NCBI RefSeq assembly: GCF_902459465.1
Contig: NC_047063.1
Location: 1,426,001-1,490,000, forward strand
Length of the DNA stretch: 64,000 nt
From: Asterias rubens
Taxonomy: Eukaryota; Echinodermata; Asteroidea; Forcipulatida; Asteriidae
Direction: 5' to 3'
Position numbers and translations under genes: made by a program. How positions within the stretch are numbered: position 1 is the first letter of the stretch; every line of letters starts with the position of its first letter. Below are positions 21,776-32,796 of this stretch, one piece after another. The notes beneath the pieces were generated by a model. The model worked only from the letters and a program-made list of their open reading frames with translations. It was not told the origin of the DNA and did not search any database.

Positions 21776-22159
21776 AAGGAACACGTTGCCTTGGAACGGA
21801 CGAGTTGGTCAAAACAAAAGCGTCTGTAACCCGTTTTTATATAATGCATATGGTTGGAAAGATATTTTAAAAGCAGAATACAATGATTCACACAAGTTTG
21901 CCTCGAAATTGCGTGGTTTTTCTTCTACTGTGCGAACTAACACGGTCAGCCATTTATGGGAGTCAAAATTTTGACCCCCATAAATGGCCGACGTGTAAGT
22001 CGTCGAGGTAAAAGGAAAACCACGCAATTTCGAGGCATGTTTGTGTGGATCATTGTATTCTACTTTTACAACATCTTTCTACCCATATGCATTTTATAAA
22101 AAACGGTTACAAACGCTTTTCAAAGACCAACTCGACCGATCCAAGGCAATGTGTCCCTT
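21776..22159. mobile_element. Palindromic MITE (AAGGAACACGTTGCCTTGG), unit U1 only
   Basis: Long inverted repeat: AAGGAACACGTTGCCTTGG at the left, complement of CCAAGGCAATGTGTCCCTT at the right, hinge near CCATTTATGGGAGTCAAAAT. Flanked by TA (or TTAA). The same site is empty in U2 (27031), U3 (31083) and U4 (35926), where GATATTAAACTATT is uninterrupted. No transposase; Tc1/mariner- or piggyBac-type mobilisation is possible from the target. Confidence 0.8.
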
Positions 22160-22357
22160 TAAACTATTTGTGCCATTCCTTTTACAGCGATCAATCAATC
22201 AATCATTGTGCAAGTAGAGTGCAACCACTAGTCTATTGCAGTGAACACCAAAAATTAATATTAATTTTCCAATTGTTGATATCTTGGATTCCTTTGAGTA
22301 CTTCTGTTGGGTACAAACTTAACACCAGCTCAAGTTTTAAGTAGGTTATGGTGAATA

Positions 22358-22743
22358 AAGGAACTTGTTGCCTTGGATTGGTCAAGTTGGTCTTTGAAAA
22401 GCGTTTGTAACCGTTTGTTATAAAATGCATATAAATGGTTAGAAAGATAATGTAAAAGTAGAATACAATGATCCACACAAATTTGCCTCGAAATTGCATG
22501 GTTTTCCTTTTACTTTGCAAACTAACACGGTCTGCCATTTAAGGCAGTCAAAAATTTGACTCCCATCAATGGCCGACCGTGTTGGTCGACGAGGTAAAAG
22601 GGAAACCACAGAATTTTGAGTGATACTTGTGTGGGTCATCATATTCTACTTTTAATATCTTTCTAAAAATATGCATTTGATAACAACCGGTTTCAATTGC
22701 TTTTCAAAGACCAACTTGACCGATCCAAGGCAACGTGTTCCTT
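22358..22743. mobile_element. Same palindromic MITE family, copy shared by units
   Basis: Begins AAGGAACTTGTTGCCTTGG and ends GGCAACGTGTTCCTT, flanked by TA. Orthologous copies in U2 (27228-27613) and U3 (31280-31665), so this insertion predates the duplication. U4 is cut just before it. Short reading frames across these copies are products of the palindrome, not genes. Confidence 0.8.
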
Positions 22744-22919
22744 TATACAAGTAACTTCATTGTGCTCAATAAACCATATTATTGACTTTTCACTTTTAGT
22801 TTTACAAACTCATGGTTTTTTTGGTTGTTTCGCAGTAAAAAACCAACATGTCATACTTCGAGTCACAGCTAAATTTCTTTAATATAAATTTCCATATAAT
22901 TTTTATACAAAAATAGCAC

Positions 22920-23600
22920 AAAGATTTGGGGTTGAACAACAAAGAAAAATTTACTTATAAAGTGGGATACGAACCAACGACCTACAAGTTATGTGTTACA
23001 CTCTACCAACAGAGCTATCTAGGCCTATGCTGATGGTTTCCCTATATTGTCCATTACTTTGTTGGGGGGGGGGGTGGTAGTACTACCGTTTACTGCAGTG
23101 TTGCCAGGGATCACACTTCAATTGAGACACCGTACAACCTGGGAAGTGGCAGCCAGGGGATTACCTTTGAAGGGGATTCAACTTTTTATTTCAGATTTTT
23201 ACATTATACGACACAAAGGCAGCTGATTGGGTCATTTTTTAAAAACAATTTGGGGTGAACAAAGGAATATTTAATAGAGTGGGACTCGAACCAATGACCT
23301 CCGGATAAACATGCCGGCGCTCTACCAACTGAGCTATCTAGCCCTATGTTGACGATCCCCTGGCTGCCCCATCCCAGGTATCGTAATTTCGGTGTGATCC
23401 CTGGCTACACGACGGCAGTTAATGATTGCATGGCTTCTGACCAGCAACCCCTGAACAAAGATATTGACAAAATAGAGAAACAGCCAACAAAGGGTTACAT
23501 AGCTCAGTTGGTAGAGCGCCGCCATGTTAATACCGAGGTCATTGGTTTGAGTCCCATCCTATCAATGTAAATATTTCTTTGTTCAACCCCAAATCATTTA
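22920..23600. mobile_element. Cluster of three tRNA-headed SINEs in U1; repeated in U2 and U3
   Basis: Minus-strand heads at ~22970-23035 and 23275-23345 (complement TAGCTCAGTTGGTAGAGCGC ... GGTTCGAGTCCCAC) and a plus-strand head at 23490-23560 (TAGCTCAGTTGGTAGAGCGC ... GTTTGAGTCCC). Tails read TTTGTTCAACCCCAAATC. A spacer GATCCCTGGCTACACGACGG lies between heads two and three. Equivalent clusters: 27810-28490 and 31845-32523. Acceptor stems do not pair, so not functional tRNAs. A G-run (23065, 27951, 31986) lies between the first and second heads. Confidence 0.72.
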
Positions 23601-23676
23601 AACAATTTACCAAATCAGTTTCCCTTGTGGAGTGTAAAGAGTAAAACTCACAAAGAGTCACTCTTTGTAGCATTCA

Positions 23677-23873
23677 TTACATGTTTGAGTGTAGCCAAAG
23701 CCACCAGCCTTCTAGCCATTGTTGTGTCTCCTGTCGTTGATCAAGTGGAAATCTTGCAGCACTTTCTGGAAAAATTGCGTCGCTTTTTTCTACCTTGAAG
23801 GTTGGAGATGGTCCAAATGATGAAGTGACTCTGTTGATAGTGGCACCGTGATGTTCCATGTAGTTGGCTGTAC
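23677..23873 (-). other. Exon-like block Y (copy 1 of 3)
   Basis: After an acceptor TCGTTCAG the minus strand reads GTANYMEHHGATINRVTSSF, then TFKVEKSDAIFPESAARFPL and ends WLEGWWLWLHSNM, stop. Amino-acid composition looks protein-like, but no family is recognised. Entry phase (2 nt) matches exon X. Copies: 28567-28763 and 32600-32796, each with at most one amino-acid change. U1's own left part lacks Y. Could be the last exon of a small duplicated gene, or chance. Confidence 0.4.
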
Positions 23874-24443
23874 CTGAACGAGTTAAACATTTATCAGTTT
23901 CAGAATGTTAAACAGACAGCCTTGATTTATTTAAAGACTTTTGCATGTCTTGTTCACGAGGAGGGCCAAAAAGTATGTCTTGTGTTTTTGTTGTTGATAA
24001 TTCTTACCCTCTGCGTTGAGATGAATTACTTTAAATGGTCAAAAACACATACAGTTGTACCCCACATATTATGAGGAAAACATGCGTAATGAATATCGAT
24101 AAGTGATGCTATTTAATTATTTACTATTATGTGCAATTTGAAGGAAAATTTGATCAGTGAACTTCTATTTTTCTAATCGTTTTAGCGAGAGGGACTTTTA
24201 TCACGGAAGTGGCCATTCGGGTTTTTAATGCATAATCTGTATTCTTATTCGTCATTCATACTACACAGCCTGAGTGGAGGAGTTTGAGTTGTCGATGAAT
24301 TTGCAAGCTGTGATAATGTCACTAGTGTGAAACAGTAATCAGGCGTGGTTTTGGTAATCAACAACACAGCTAACACTGGATTAGAACAAGAAAACTAGAC
24401 AGGGCGGGTCAGCACGGCCAAACTTCATGGATCTGAGCTTTGC

Positions 24444-24490
24444 CTAGCCCCATCAGTAGTGTCACTATTGGCACTATTGATGGGGCTAAG
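24444..24490. repeat. Compact hairpin, one in each of U2, U3, U4
   Basis: CTAGCCCCATCAGTAGTG pairs with CACTATTGATGGGGCTAAG across a 10-nt loop. Conserved at 29334-29380 and 33367-33413. Absent from U1's aligned part. Could be a residual MITE; pre-miRNA-like length is short. Confidence 0.5.
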
Positions 24491-25395
24491 GGTTGCCAAA
24501 CTCTGTGCTTTATTACAGTTACCATTTTCCACTTACTGTGCAAGCGCCAAATTTCTGCGCTAGCTGTGTGAGCGAAGAATGCCTAGTAAACTAGTGGAGT
24601 ACTCAAGCGCACAGGTAAAATTTCCCTGCTTACCCGCCAAAATTATCTAACTGCAAGCCAGGCACATATATCTCTGCTTAAGAAAATAAAGCGCAGATAA
24701 TTTGATAACGGTAAGCAGACTTAAAACAGAGTTATGAAATTGGGCCCTCATCGTTAACAGAAAGAACAAAAATTTCAATGTAATTTCAGTAACAACAAAT
24801 TAGTTTCTAAAGACGTAGTGTGTACATACTGTAGTGACCTGTCTGCGTCAGATCCTCAACGATGTTCCAATCAGTTTCAATCAACTAGTTTAATAGTTGC
24901 GGTAAAATAACCCTCCTCCTCACGAGTACATTATTGCATGTGATTGTAGTAACGTTACTGTTTACATCCCCACATTTTTTATTAGTGTTTCCTTTGTATT
25001 TTTAACATCGCACTTATTAATATAATAATATTATACATTTAAAAAAAAAAAAACAAGTAAATAACTTATGATGTTTGGCCCTCGGGTCAGAATGGAAATA
25101 GTGACCATGCATGACAATGACTAGCCTGAACATCTGACGTCATTTTTCGAGGCTCATCTCATGAATAACGCCAAAGTGGCATCAAAAGCTGCCGTGTGTT
25201 TTAACCTTTGAGCTCATTAATTCCACATAGAAATACGCAGTCAAATTCTATCAAGACAATAACATGCAGCATCATAAGGTTTATCCCGAAAAGGAAAATA
25301 TCAAGCGAGGGCGCAACACAATAATCAATGTTTCTGGTTGGGGTCGCCAAAGTACACTCCACTGCGCCCTCTAGCTAGTTCTATTAATTATAATA

Positions 25396-25665
25396 GGGTG
25401 AGTTCGATAAGCCTCCTTGGCCTGCTGTGGGTCAACCCCGCAGTGAGCCATTGACAAGAGCTAATCGATTGATCTCACTCACCCTCCCGGCCATAGTGGA
25501 GTGACGGCACCCCATGCACCTCAGATCACCCCGAAGTGACCCACTCCACAAGCAGGGCACTGGGCCCTGGGGGCCGACCCGGTTGAGTTGAGCCCTACTG
25601 TCAAATCAAAGCTACTCGAACGTAGCGGGGCAGAGTTGACCCAGGGAAGCTAAACGAACGCACCC
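25396..25665. mobile_element. 270-bp MITE (GGGTGAGTTCGATAAGC), unit U2; also U4
   Basis: Ends GGGTGAGTTCGATAAGC and complement GGGTGCGTTCGTTTAGC are imperfect inverted repeats flanked by ATA. U4 copy: 34300-34566. U3 keeps only the right part because of a deletion. U1 has an uninterrupted TAGTTCTTTATATAACTC at 20110-20127, the apparent empty site. Confidence 0.65.
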
Positions 25666-25812
25666 ATATAACTCTGAGTTTTGACCCCTCTGCCTACCCA
25701 CAAAACATTGCGGTTCTAAACCTTGGAATAAATCTCTGCAGCAGCAGTGCTGGCTCATTTTGTAAGCAAAGTTGATTTGAATGACTGACACTGCACTGCG
25801 GTGTTTGCTTAC

Positions 25813-25893
25813 CTTCCTTGGCAAGCGATCAATTCTAGTTGGGATTCCCTTGGCGTAGAGTTGTAGTTTGTACACACAGAAATGGCACAAGTT
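25813..25893 (-). pseudogene. Exon-like block X, unit U2 (frame broken)
   Basis: Same splice-like borders as the U1 copy, but small indels (loss of CTAC-type bases, later compensating insertion) introduce a TAG and a TGA in the frame open in U1. The U3 (29859-29940) and U4 (34714-34795) copies are 1 nt longer and also disrupted. Confidence 0.4.
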
Positions 25894-28566
25894 CTGCCAA
25901 AAAAGTGAAGAAAATATGAATAAAATTCAAAGTTCCAGACCTGAAGTTGCGCTGAGTGTTGTCGTTGACATGTGGACTGTGTTTTTAATTAATAATGCAC
26001 CAACACAAAAATGAGGGGGGCTATGCTGGTTTAACGGTGGAATTAATCTTTGCAGGTGAAACATTGACGGTGGTGTTAAATACCGCCCTCTTACGTGTGG
26101 ACATAAAGATATGACGTCATTAGACCAACAACACATGATGGATCATGTCAAAGGTCAATCTGTTACTTTCGTGTGCTGTATTGACAACCCGAAGCCTGAT
26201 AGCACGGGGGTCGAAGGTCAATTGACGCGGCATTAAGCAAATGTAAGAGGGCGCTATTTAACCACACCGTTAAGTAAACTAACCCACGATTGGACCCTAG
26301 CGGGCGCTGTTCAAGGACACCGTTAATTGTTCAAGGACAACGCTGGTTCCCTGTCTTTTCACGGGTGTTACAATAGTAGGTCCAAATGAAACCAGTTGAT
26401 AAACTTGCAGTACAGTAAGCTTTCAACTTCAGCTTTATGATTGGTCTGCTCTTAAGTGACGTTATGGTCACGGTCACCACGTACATACTCTTTCGACCGT
26501 CTGCCATGCGCTGACTCCTCCTCCCATATAACGTATGTTATAAAGTTTGTATGTAAATCAATTGATGTGCAAAAATAACATAAACATGACGTTTCTACCT
26601 CCATGGTACCGGTTGCACCATGGAGCTATAAAAAGTTTAAGTTATGTGTGTGAACAATGAAGAAAACAGTGTGCAAGTAGTAAAATTGAGTAAGAATAAG
26701 TTTATTTATACAAAGTCCCAAGGCCAAATTCATGTGTGATATTGGACCCTCCTTTAAAAGCATTACCGCAGAAATTCCTTCACAAAAATTAAAACACACT
26801 GAAAACAGGTTAATAATATAATAATTTAATTAAACTTTTTTTTATTTAGATTAAGATTGACAAATCTTTCCAGCATTGACCTTTACATTATTTGTTTTTA
26901 AAGTGTACGAAACATTCCTTTAGAGGTTATAAAAACATTTACTTGGCATTTTGCAAGGTACGAACTATTAATTGCAGACAAAAGAAATAATGAGTAATAA
27001 ATTACTGTTATGTCATTTGAGACAGATATTAAACTATTGGTGCCATTCCTTTTACAGCGATCAATCAATCAATCATTGTGCAAGTAGAGTGCAACCACTA
27101 GTCTATTGCAGTGAACACCAAAAATTAATATTAATTTTCCAGTTGTTGATATCGTGGATTCCTTTGAGTACTTCTGTTGGGTGCAAACTTGAAACCAGCT
27201 CAAGTTTAAAGCGGGTTATGGTGAATAAAGGAAGTTGTTGCCTTGGATCGGTCGAGTTGGCCTTTGAAAAGCGTTTGTAACCGTTTGTTATAAAATGCAT
27301 ATAAATGGTTAGAAAGATAATGTAAAAGTAGAATACAACGATCCACACAAATTTGCCTCGAAATTGCATGGTTTTCCTTTTACTTTGCAAACTAACACGG
27401 TCGGCCATTTAAGGGAGTCAAAAATTTGACTCCCATAAATGGCCGACCGTGTTGGTCGACGAGGTAAAAGGAAAACCACAGAATTTTGAGTGATACTTGT
27501 GTGGGTCATCATATTCTACTTTTAATATCTTTCTAAACATATGCATTTGATAACAACCGGTTTCAATTGCTTTTCAAAGACCAACTTGACCGATCCAAGG
27601 CAACGTGTTCCTTTAAACAAGTAACTTCATTGTGCTCAATAAACCATATTATTGACTTTTCACTTTTAGTGTTACAAACTCATTGTTTTTTTGGTTGTTT
27701 CGCAGTAAAAAACCAACATGTCATACTTCGAGTCACAGCTAAATTTCTTTAATATAAATTTCCATATAATTTTTATACAAAAATATTATTTTTGTATAAA
27801 AAGCACAAACATTTGGGGTTGAACAACAAAGAAAAATTTACTTATAAAGTGGAACACGAACCAACGACCTCCAAGTTATGTGTCGCACTCTACCAACAGA
27901 GCTATCTAGGACTATGCTGATGGTTTCCCTATATTGTCCATTACTTTGTTGGGGGGGGGGGGGGTGGTGGTACTACCGTTTACTGCAGTGTTGCCAGGGA
28001 TCACACTTCAATTAAGACACCGTACAACCTGGGAAGTGGCAGCCAGGGGATTACCTTTGAAGGGGATTCAACTTTTTATTTCAGATGTTTACATTATACG
28101 ACACAAAGGCAGCTGACTGGGTAATTTTTTTTAAATAATTTGGGGTGAACAAAGGAATATTTAATAGAGTGGGACTCGAACCAATGACCTCCGGATAAAC
28201 ATGCCGGCGCTCTACCAACTGAGCTATCTAGCCCTATGTTGACGATCCCCTGGCTGCCCCATCCCAGGTATCGTAATTTCGGTGTGATCCCTCGCTACAC
28301 GACGGCAGTTAATGATTGCATGGCTTCTGACCAGCAACCCCTGAACAAAGATATTGACAAAATAGAGAAACAGCCAACAAAGGGTTACATAGCTCAGTTG
28401 GTAGAGCGCCGCCATGTTAATACCGAGGTCATTGGTTTGAGTCCCATCCTATCAATGTAAATATTTCTTTGTTCAACCCCAAATCATTTAAACAATTTAC
28501 CAAATCAGTTTCCCTTGTGGAGTGTAAAGAGTAAAACTCACAAAGAGTCACTCTTTGTAGCATTCA

Positions 28567-28763
28567 TTACATGTTTGAGTGTAGCCAAAGCCACCAGCCT
28601 TCTAGCCATTGTTGTGTCTCCTGTCGTTGATCAAGTGGAAATCTTGCAGCACTTTCTGGAAAAATTGCGTCGCTTTTTTCTACCTTGAAGGTTGGAGATG
28701 GTCCAAATGATGAAGTGACTCTGTTGATAGTGGCACCGTGATGTTCCATGTAGTTGGCTGTAC
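28567..28763 (-). other. Exon-like block Y (copy 2 of 3)
   Basis: Identical peptide to the 23677-23873 copy, with the same acceptor and stop. Upstream X partner 29859-29940 is disrupted. Confidence 0.4.
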
Positions 28764-31700
28764 CTGAACGAGTTAAACATTTATCAGTTTCAGAATGTTA
28801 AACAGATAGCCTTGATTTATTTAAAGACTTTTGCATGTCTTGTTCACGAGGAGGGCCAAAAAGTATGTCTTGTGTTTTTGTTGTTGATAATTCTTACCCT
28901 CTGCGTTGAGATGAATTACTTTAAATGGTCAAAAACACATACAGTTGTACCCCACATATTATGAGGAAAACATGCGTAATGAATATCAATAAGTGATGCT
29001 ATTTAATTATTTACTATTATGTGCAATTCGAAGGAAAATTTGATCAGTGAACTTCTATTTTTCTAATCGTTTTAGCGAGAGGGACTTTTATCACGGAAGT
29101 GGCCATTCGGGTTTTTAATGCATAATCTGTATTCTTATTCGTCATTCATACTACACAGCCTGAGTGGAGGAGTTTGAGTTGTCGATGAATTTGCAAGCTG
29201 TGATAATGTCACTAGTGTGAAACAGTAACCAGGCGTGGTTTTGGTAATCAACAACACAGCTAACACTGGTTTAGAACAAGAAAACTAGACAGGGCGGGTC
29301 AGCACGGCCAAACTTCATGGATCTGAGCTTTGCCTAGCCCCATCAGTAGTGTCACTATTGGCACTATTGATGGGGCTAAGGGTTGCCAAACTCTGTGCTT
29401 TATTACAGTTACCATTCTCCACTTACTGTGCAAGCGCCAAATTTCTGCGCTAGCTGTGTGAGCGAAGAATGCCTAGTAAACTAGTGGAGTACTCAAGCGC
29501 ACAGGTAAAATTGCCCTGCTTACCCGCCAAAATTATCCAACTGCACCCCATGCACCTCAGATCACCCCGAAGTGACCCACTCCACAAGCAGGGCACTGGG
29601 CCCTGGGGGGCTGACCCGGTTGAGTTGAGCCCTACTGTCAAATCAAAGCTATTCGAACGTAGCGGGGCAGAGTTGACCCAGGGAAGCTAAACAAACGCAC
29701 CCATATAACTCTGAGTTTTGACCCCTCTGCCTACCCACAAAACATTGCGGTTCTAAACCTTGGAATAAATCTCTGCAGCAGCAGTGCTGGCTCATCTTGT
29801 AAGCAAAGTTGATTTGAATGACTGACAGTGACACTGCACTGCGGTGTTAATTGCTTACCTTCCTTGGCAAGCGATCAATTCTAGTTTGGGATTCCCTCGG
29901 CGTAGAGTTGTAGTTTGTACACACAGAAATGGCACAAGTTCTGCCAAAAAAGTGAAGAAAATATGAACAAATTCAAAGTTCCAGACCTCAAGTTGCGCTG
30001 AGTGTTGTCGTTGACATGTGGACTGTGTTTTTAATTAATAATGCACCAACACAAAAATGAGGGCGCTATGCTGGTTTAACGGTGGAATTAATCTTTGCAG
30101 GTGAAACATTGACGGTGGTGTTAAATACCGCCCTCTTACGTGTGGACATAAAGATATGACGTCATTAGACCAACAACACATGATGGATCATGTCAAAGGT
30201 CAATCTGTTACTTTCGTGTGCTGTATTGACAACCCGAAGCCTGATAGCACGGGGGTCGAAGGTCAATTGACGCGGCATTAAGCAAATGTAAGAGGGCGCT
30301 ATTTAACCACACCGTTAAGTAAACTAACCCACGATTGCACCCTAGCGGGCGCTGTTCAAGGACACCGTTAATTGTTCAAGGACAACGCTGGTTCCCTGTC
30401 TTTTCACGGGTGTTACAATAGTAGGTCCAAATGAAACCAGTTGATAAACTTGCAGTACAGTAAGCTTTCAACTTCAGCTTTATGATTGGTCTGCTCTTAA
30501 GTGACGTTATGGTCACGGTCACCACGTACAAACTCTTTCGACCGTCTGCCATGCGCTGACTCCTCCTCCCATATAACGTATGTTATAAAGTTTGTATGTA
30601 AATCAATATTATTGACGTGCAAAAATAACATAAACATATGACGTTTCTACCTCCATGGTACCGGTTGCACCATGGAGCTATAAAAAGTTTAAGTTATGTG
30701 TGTGAACAATGAAGAAAACAGTGTGCAAGTAGTAAAACTGAGTAAGAATAAGTTTATTTATACAAAGTCCCAAGGCCAAATCCATGTGTGATATTGGACC
30801 CTCCTTTAAAAGCATTACCGCAGAAATTCCTTCACAAAAATTAAAACACACTGAAAACAGGTTAATAATATAATAATTTAATTAAACTTTTTTTTATTTA
30901 GATTAAGATTGACAAATCTTTCCAGCATTGACCTTTACATTATTTGTTTTTAAAGTGTACGAAACATTCCTTTAGAGGTTATAAAAACATTTACTTGGCA
31001 TTTTGCAAGGTACGAACTATTAATTGCAGACAAAAGAAATAATGAGTAATAAATTACTGTTATGTCATTTGAGACAGATATTAAACTATTGGTGCCATTC
31101 CTTTTCCAGCGATCAATCAATCAATCATTGTGCAAGTAGAGTGCAACCACTAGTCTATTGCAGTGAACACCAAAAATTAATATTAATTTTCCAGTTGTTG
31201 ATATCGTGGATTCCTTTGAGTACTTCTGTTGGGTGCAAACTTGAAACCAGCTCAAGTTTAAAGCGGGTTATGGTGAATAAAGGAAGTTGTTGCCTTGGAT
31301 CGGTCGAGTTGGCCTTTGAAAAGCGTTTGTAACCGTTTGTTATAAAATGCATATAAATGGTTAGAAAGATAATGTAAAAGTAGAATACAACGATCCACAC
31401 AAATTTGCCTCGAAATTGCATGGTTTTCCTTTTACTTTGCAAACTAACACGGTCGGCCATTTAAGGGAGTCAAAAATTTGACTCCCATAAATGGCCGACC
31501 GTGTTGGTCGACGAGGTAAAAGGAAAACCACAGAATTTTGAGTGATACTTGTGTGGGTCATCATATTCTACTTTTAATATCTTTCTAAACATATGCATTT
31601 GATAACAACCGGTTTCAATTGCTTTTCAAAGACCAACTTGACCGATCCAAGGCAACGTGTTCCTTTAAACAAGTAACTTCATTGTGCTCAATAAACCATA

Positions 31701-32599
31701 TTATTGACTTTTCACTTTTAGTGTTACAAACTCATTGTTTTTTTTGTTGTTTCGCAGTAAAAAACCAACATGTCATACTTCGAGTCACAGCTAAATTTCT
31801 TTAATATAAATTTCCATATAATTTTTATACAAAAATAGCACAAAGATTTGGGGTTGAACAACAAAGAAAAATTTACTTATAAAGTGGGATACGAACCAAC
31901 GACCTACAAGTTATGTGTTACACTCTACCAACAGAGCTATCTAGGACAATGCTGATGGTTTCCCTATATTGTCCATTACTTTGTTGGGGGGGGGGGGTGG
32001 TGGTACTACCGTTTACTGCAGTGTTGCCAGGGATCACACTTCAATTAAGACACCGTACAACCTGGGAAGTGGCAGCCAGGGGATTACCTTTGAAGGGGAT
32101 TCAACTTTTTATTTCAGATGTTTACATTATACGACACAAAGGCAGCTGACTGGGTAATTTTTTTAAAATAATTTGGGGTGAACAAAGGAATATTTAATAG
32201 AGTGGGACTCGAACCAATGACCTCCGGATAAACATGCCGGCGCTCTACCAACTGAGCTATCTAGCCCTATGTTGACGATCCCCTGGCTGCCCCATCCCAG
32301 GTATTGTAATATCGGTGTGATCCCTGGCTACACGACGGCAGTTAATGATTGCATGGCTTCTGACCAGCAACCCCTGAACAAAGATATTGACAAAATAGAG
32401 AAACAGCCAACAAAGGGTTACATAGCTCAGTTGGTAGAGCGCCGCCATGTTAATACCGAGGTCATTGGTTTGAGTCCCATCCTATCAATGTAAATATTTC
32501 TTTGTTCAACCCCAAATCATTTAAACAATTTACCAAATCAGTTTCCCTTGTGGAGTGTAAAGAGTAAAACTCACAAAGAGTCACTCTTTGTAGCATTCA

Positions 32600-32796
32600 T
32601 TACATGTTTAAGTGTAGCCAAAGCCACCAGCCTTCTAGCCATTGTTGTGTCTCCTGTCGTTGATCAAGTGGAAATCTTGCAGCACTTTCTGGAAAAATTG
32701 CGTCGCTTTTTTCTACCTTGAAGGTTGGAGATGGTCCAAATGATGAAGTGACTCTGTTGATAGTGGCACCGTGATGTTCCATGTAGTTGGCTGTAC
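32600..32796 (-). other. Exon-like block Y (copy 3 of 3)
   Basis: Same peptide with a Ser-to-Leu change near the C-terminus (HLNM instead of HSNM). Upstream X partner 34714-34795 is disrupted. Confidence 0.4.

Noticed and set aside
22233-22538. Reading frames repeated at 22233, 27103 and 31155 (minus) and 22045, 26972, 31024 (plus)
   Set aside because: They lie across the arms of palindromic MITEs and unit sequence; both strands look equally open because of the palindrome, with no splice or start context.
23490-23560. Possible tRNA genes in array A and in Nudix introns
   Set aside because: A and B boxes are good, but acceptor and anticodon stems do not pair and all copies share a SINE tail; treated as tRNA-derived SINEs.
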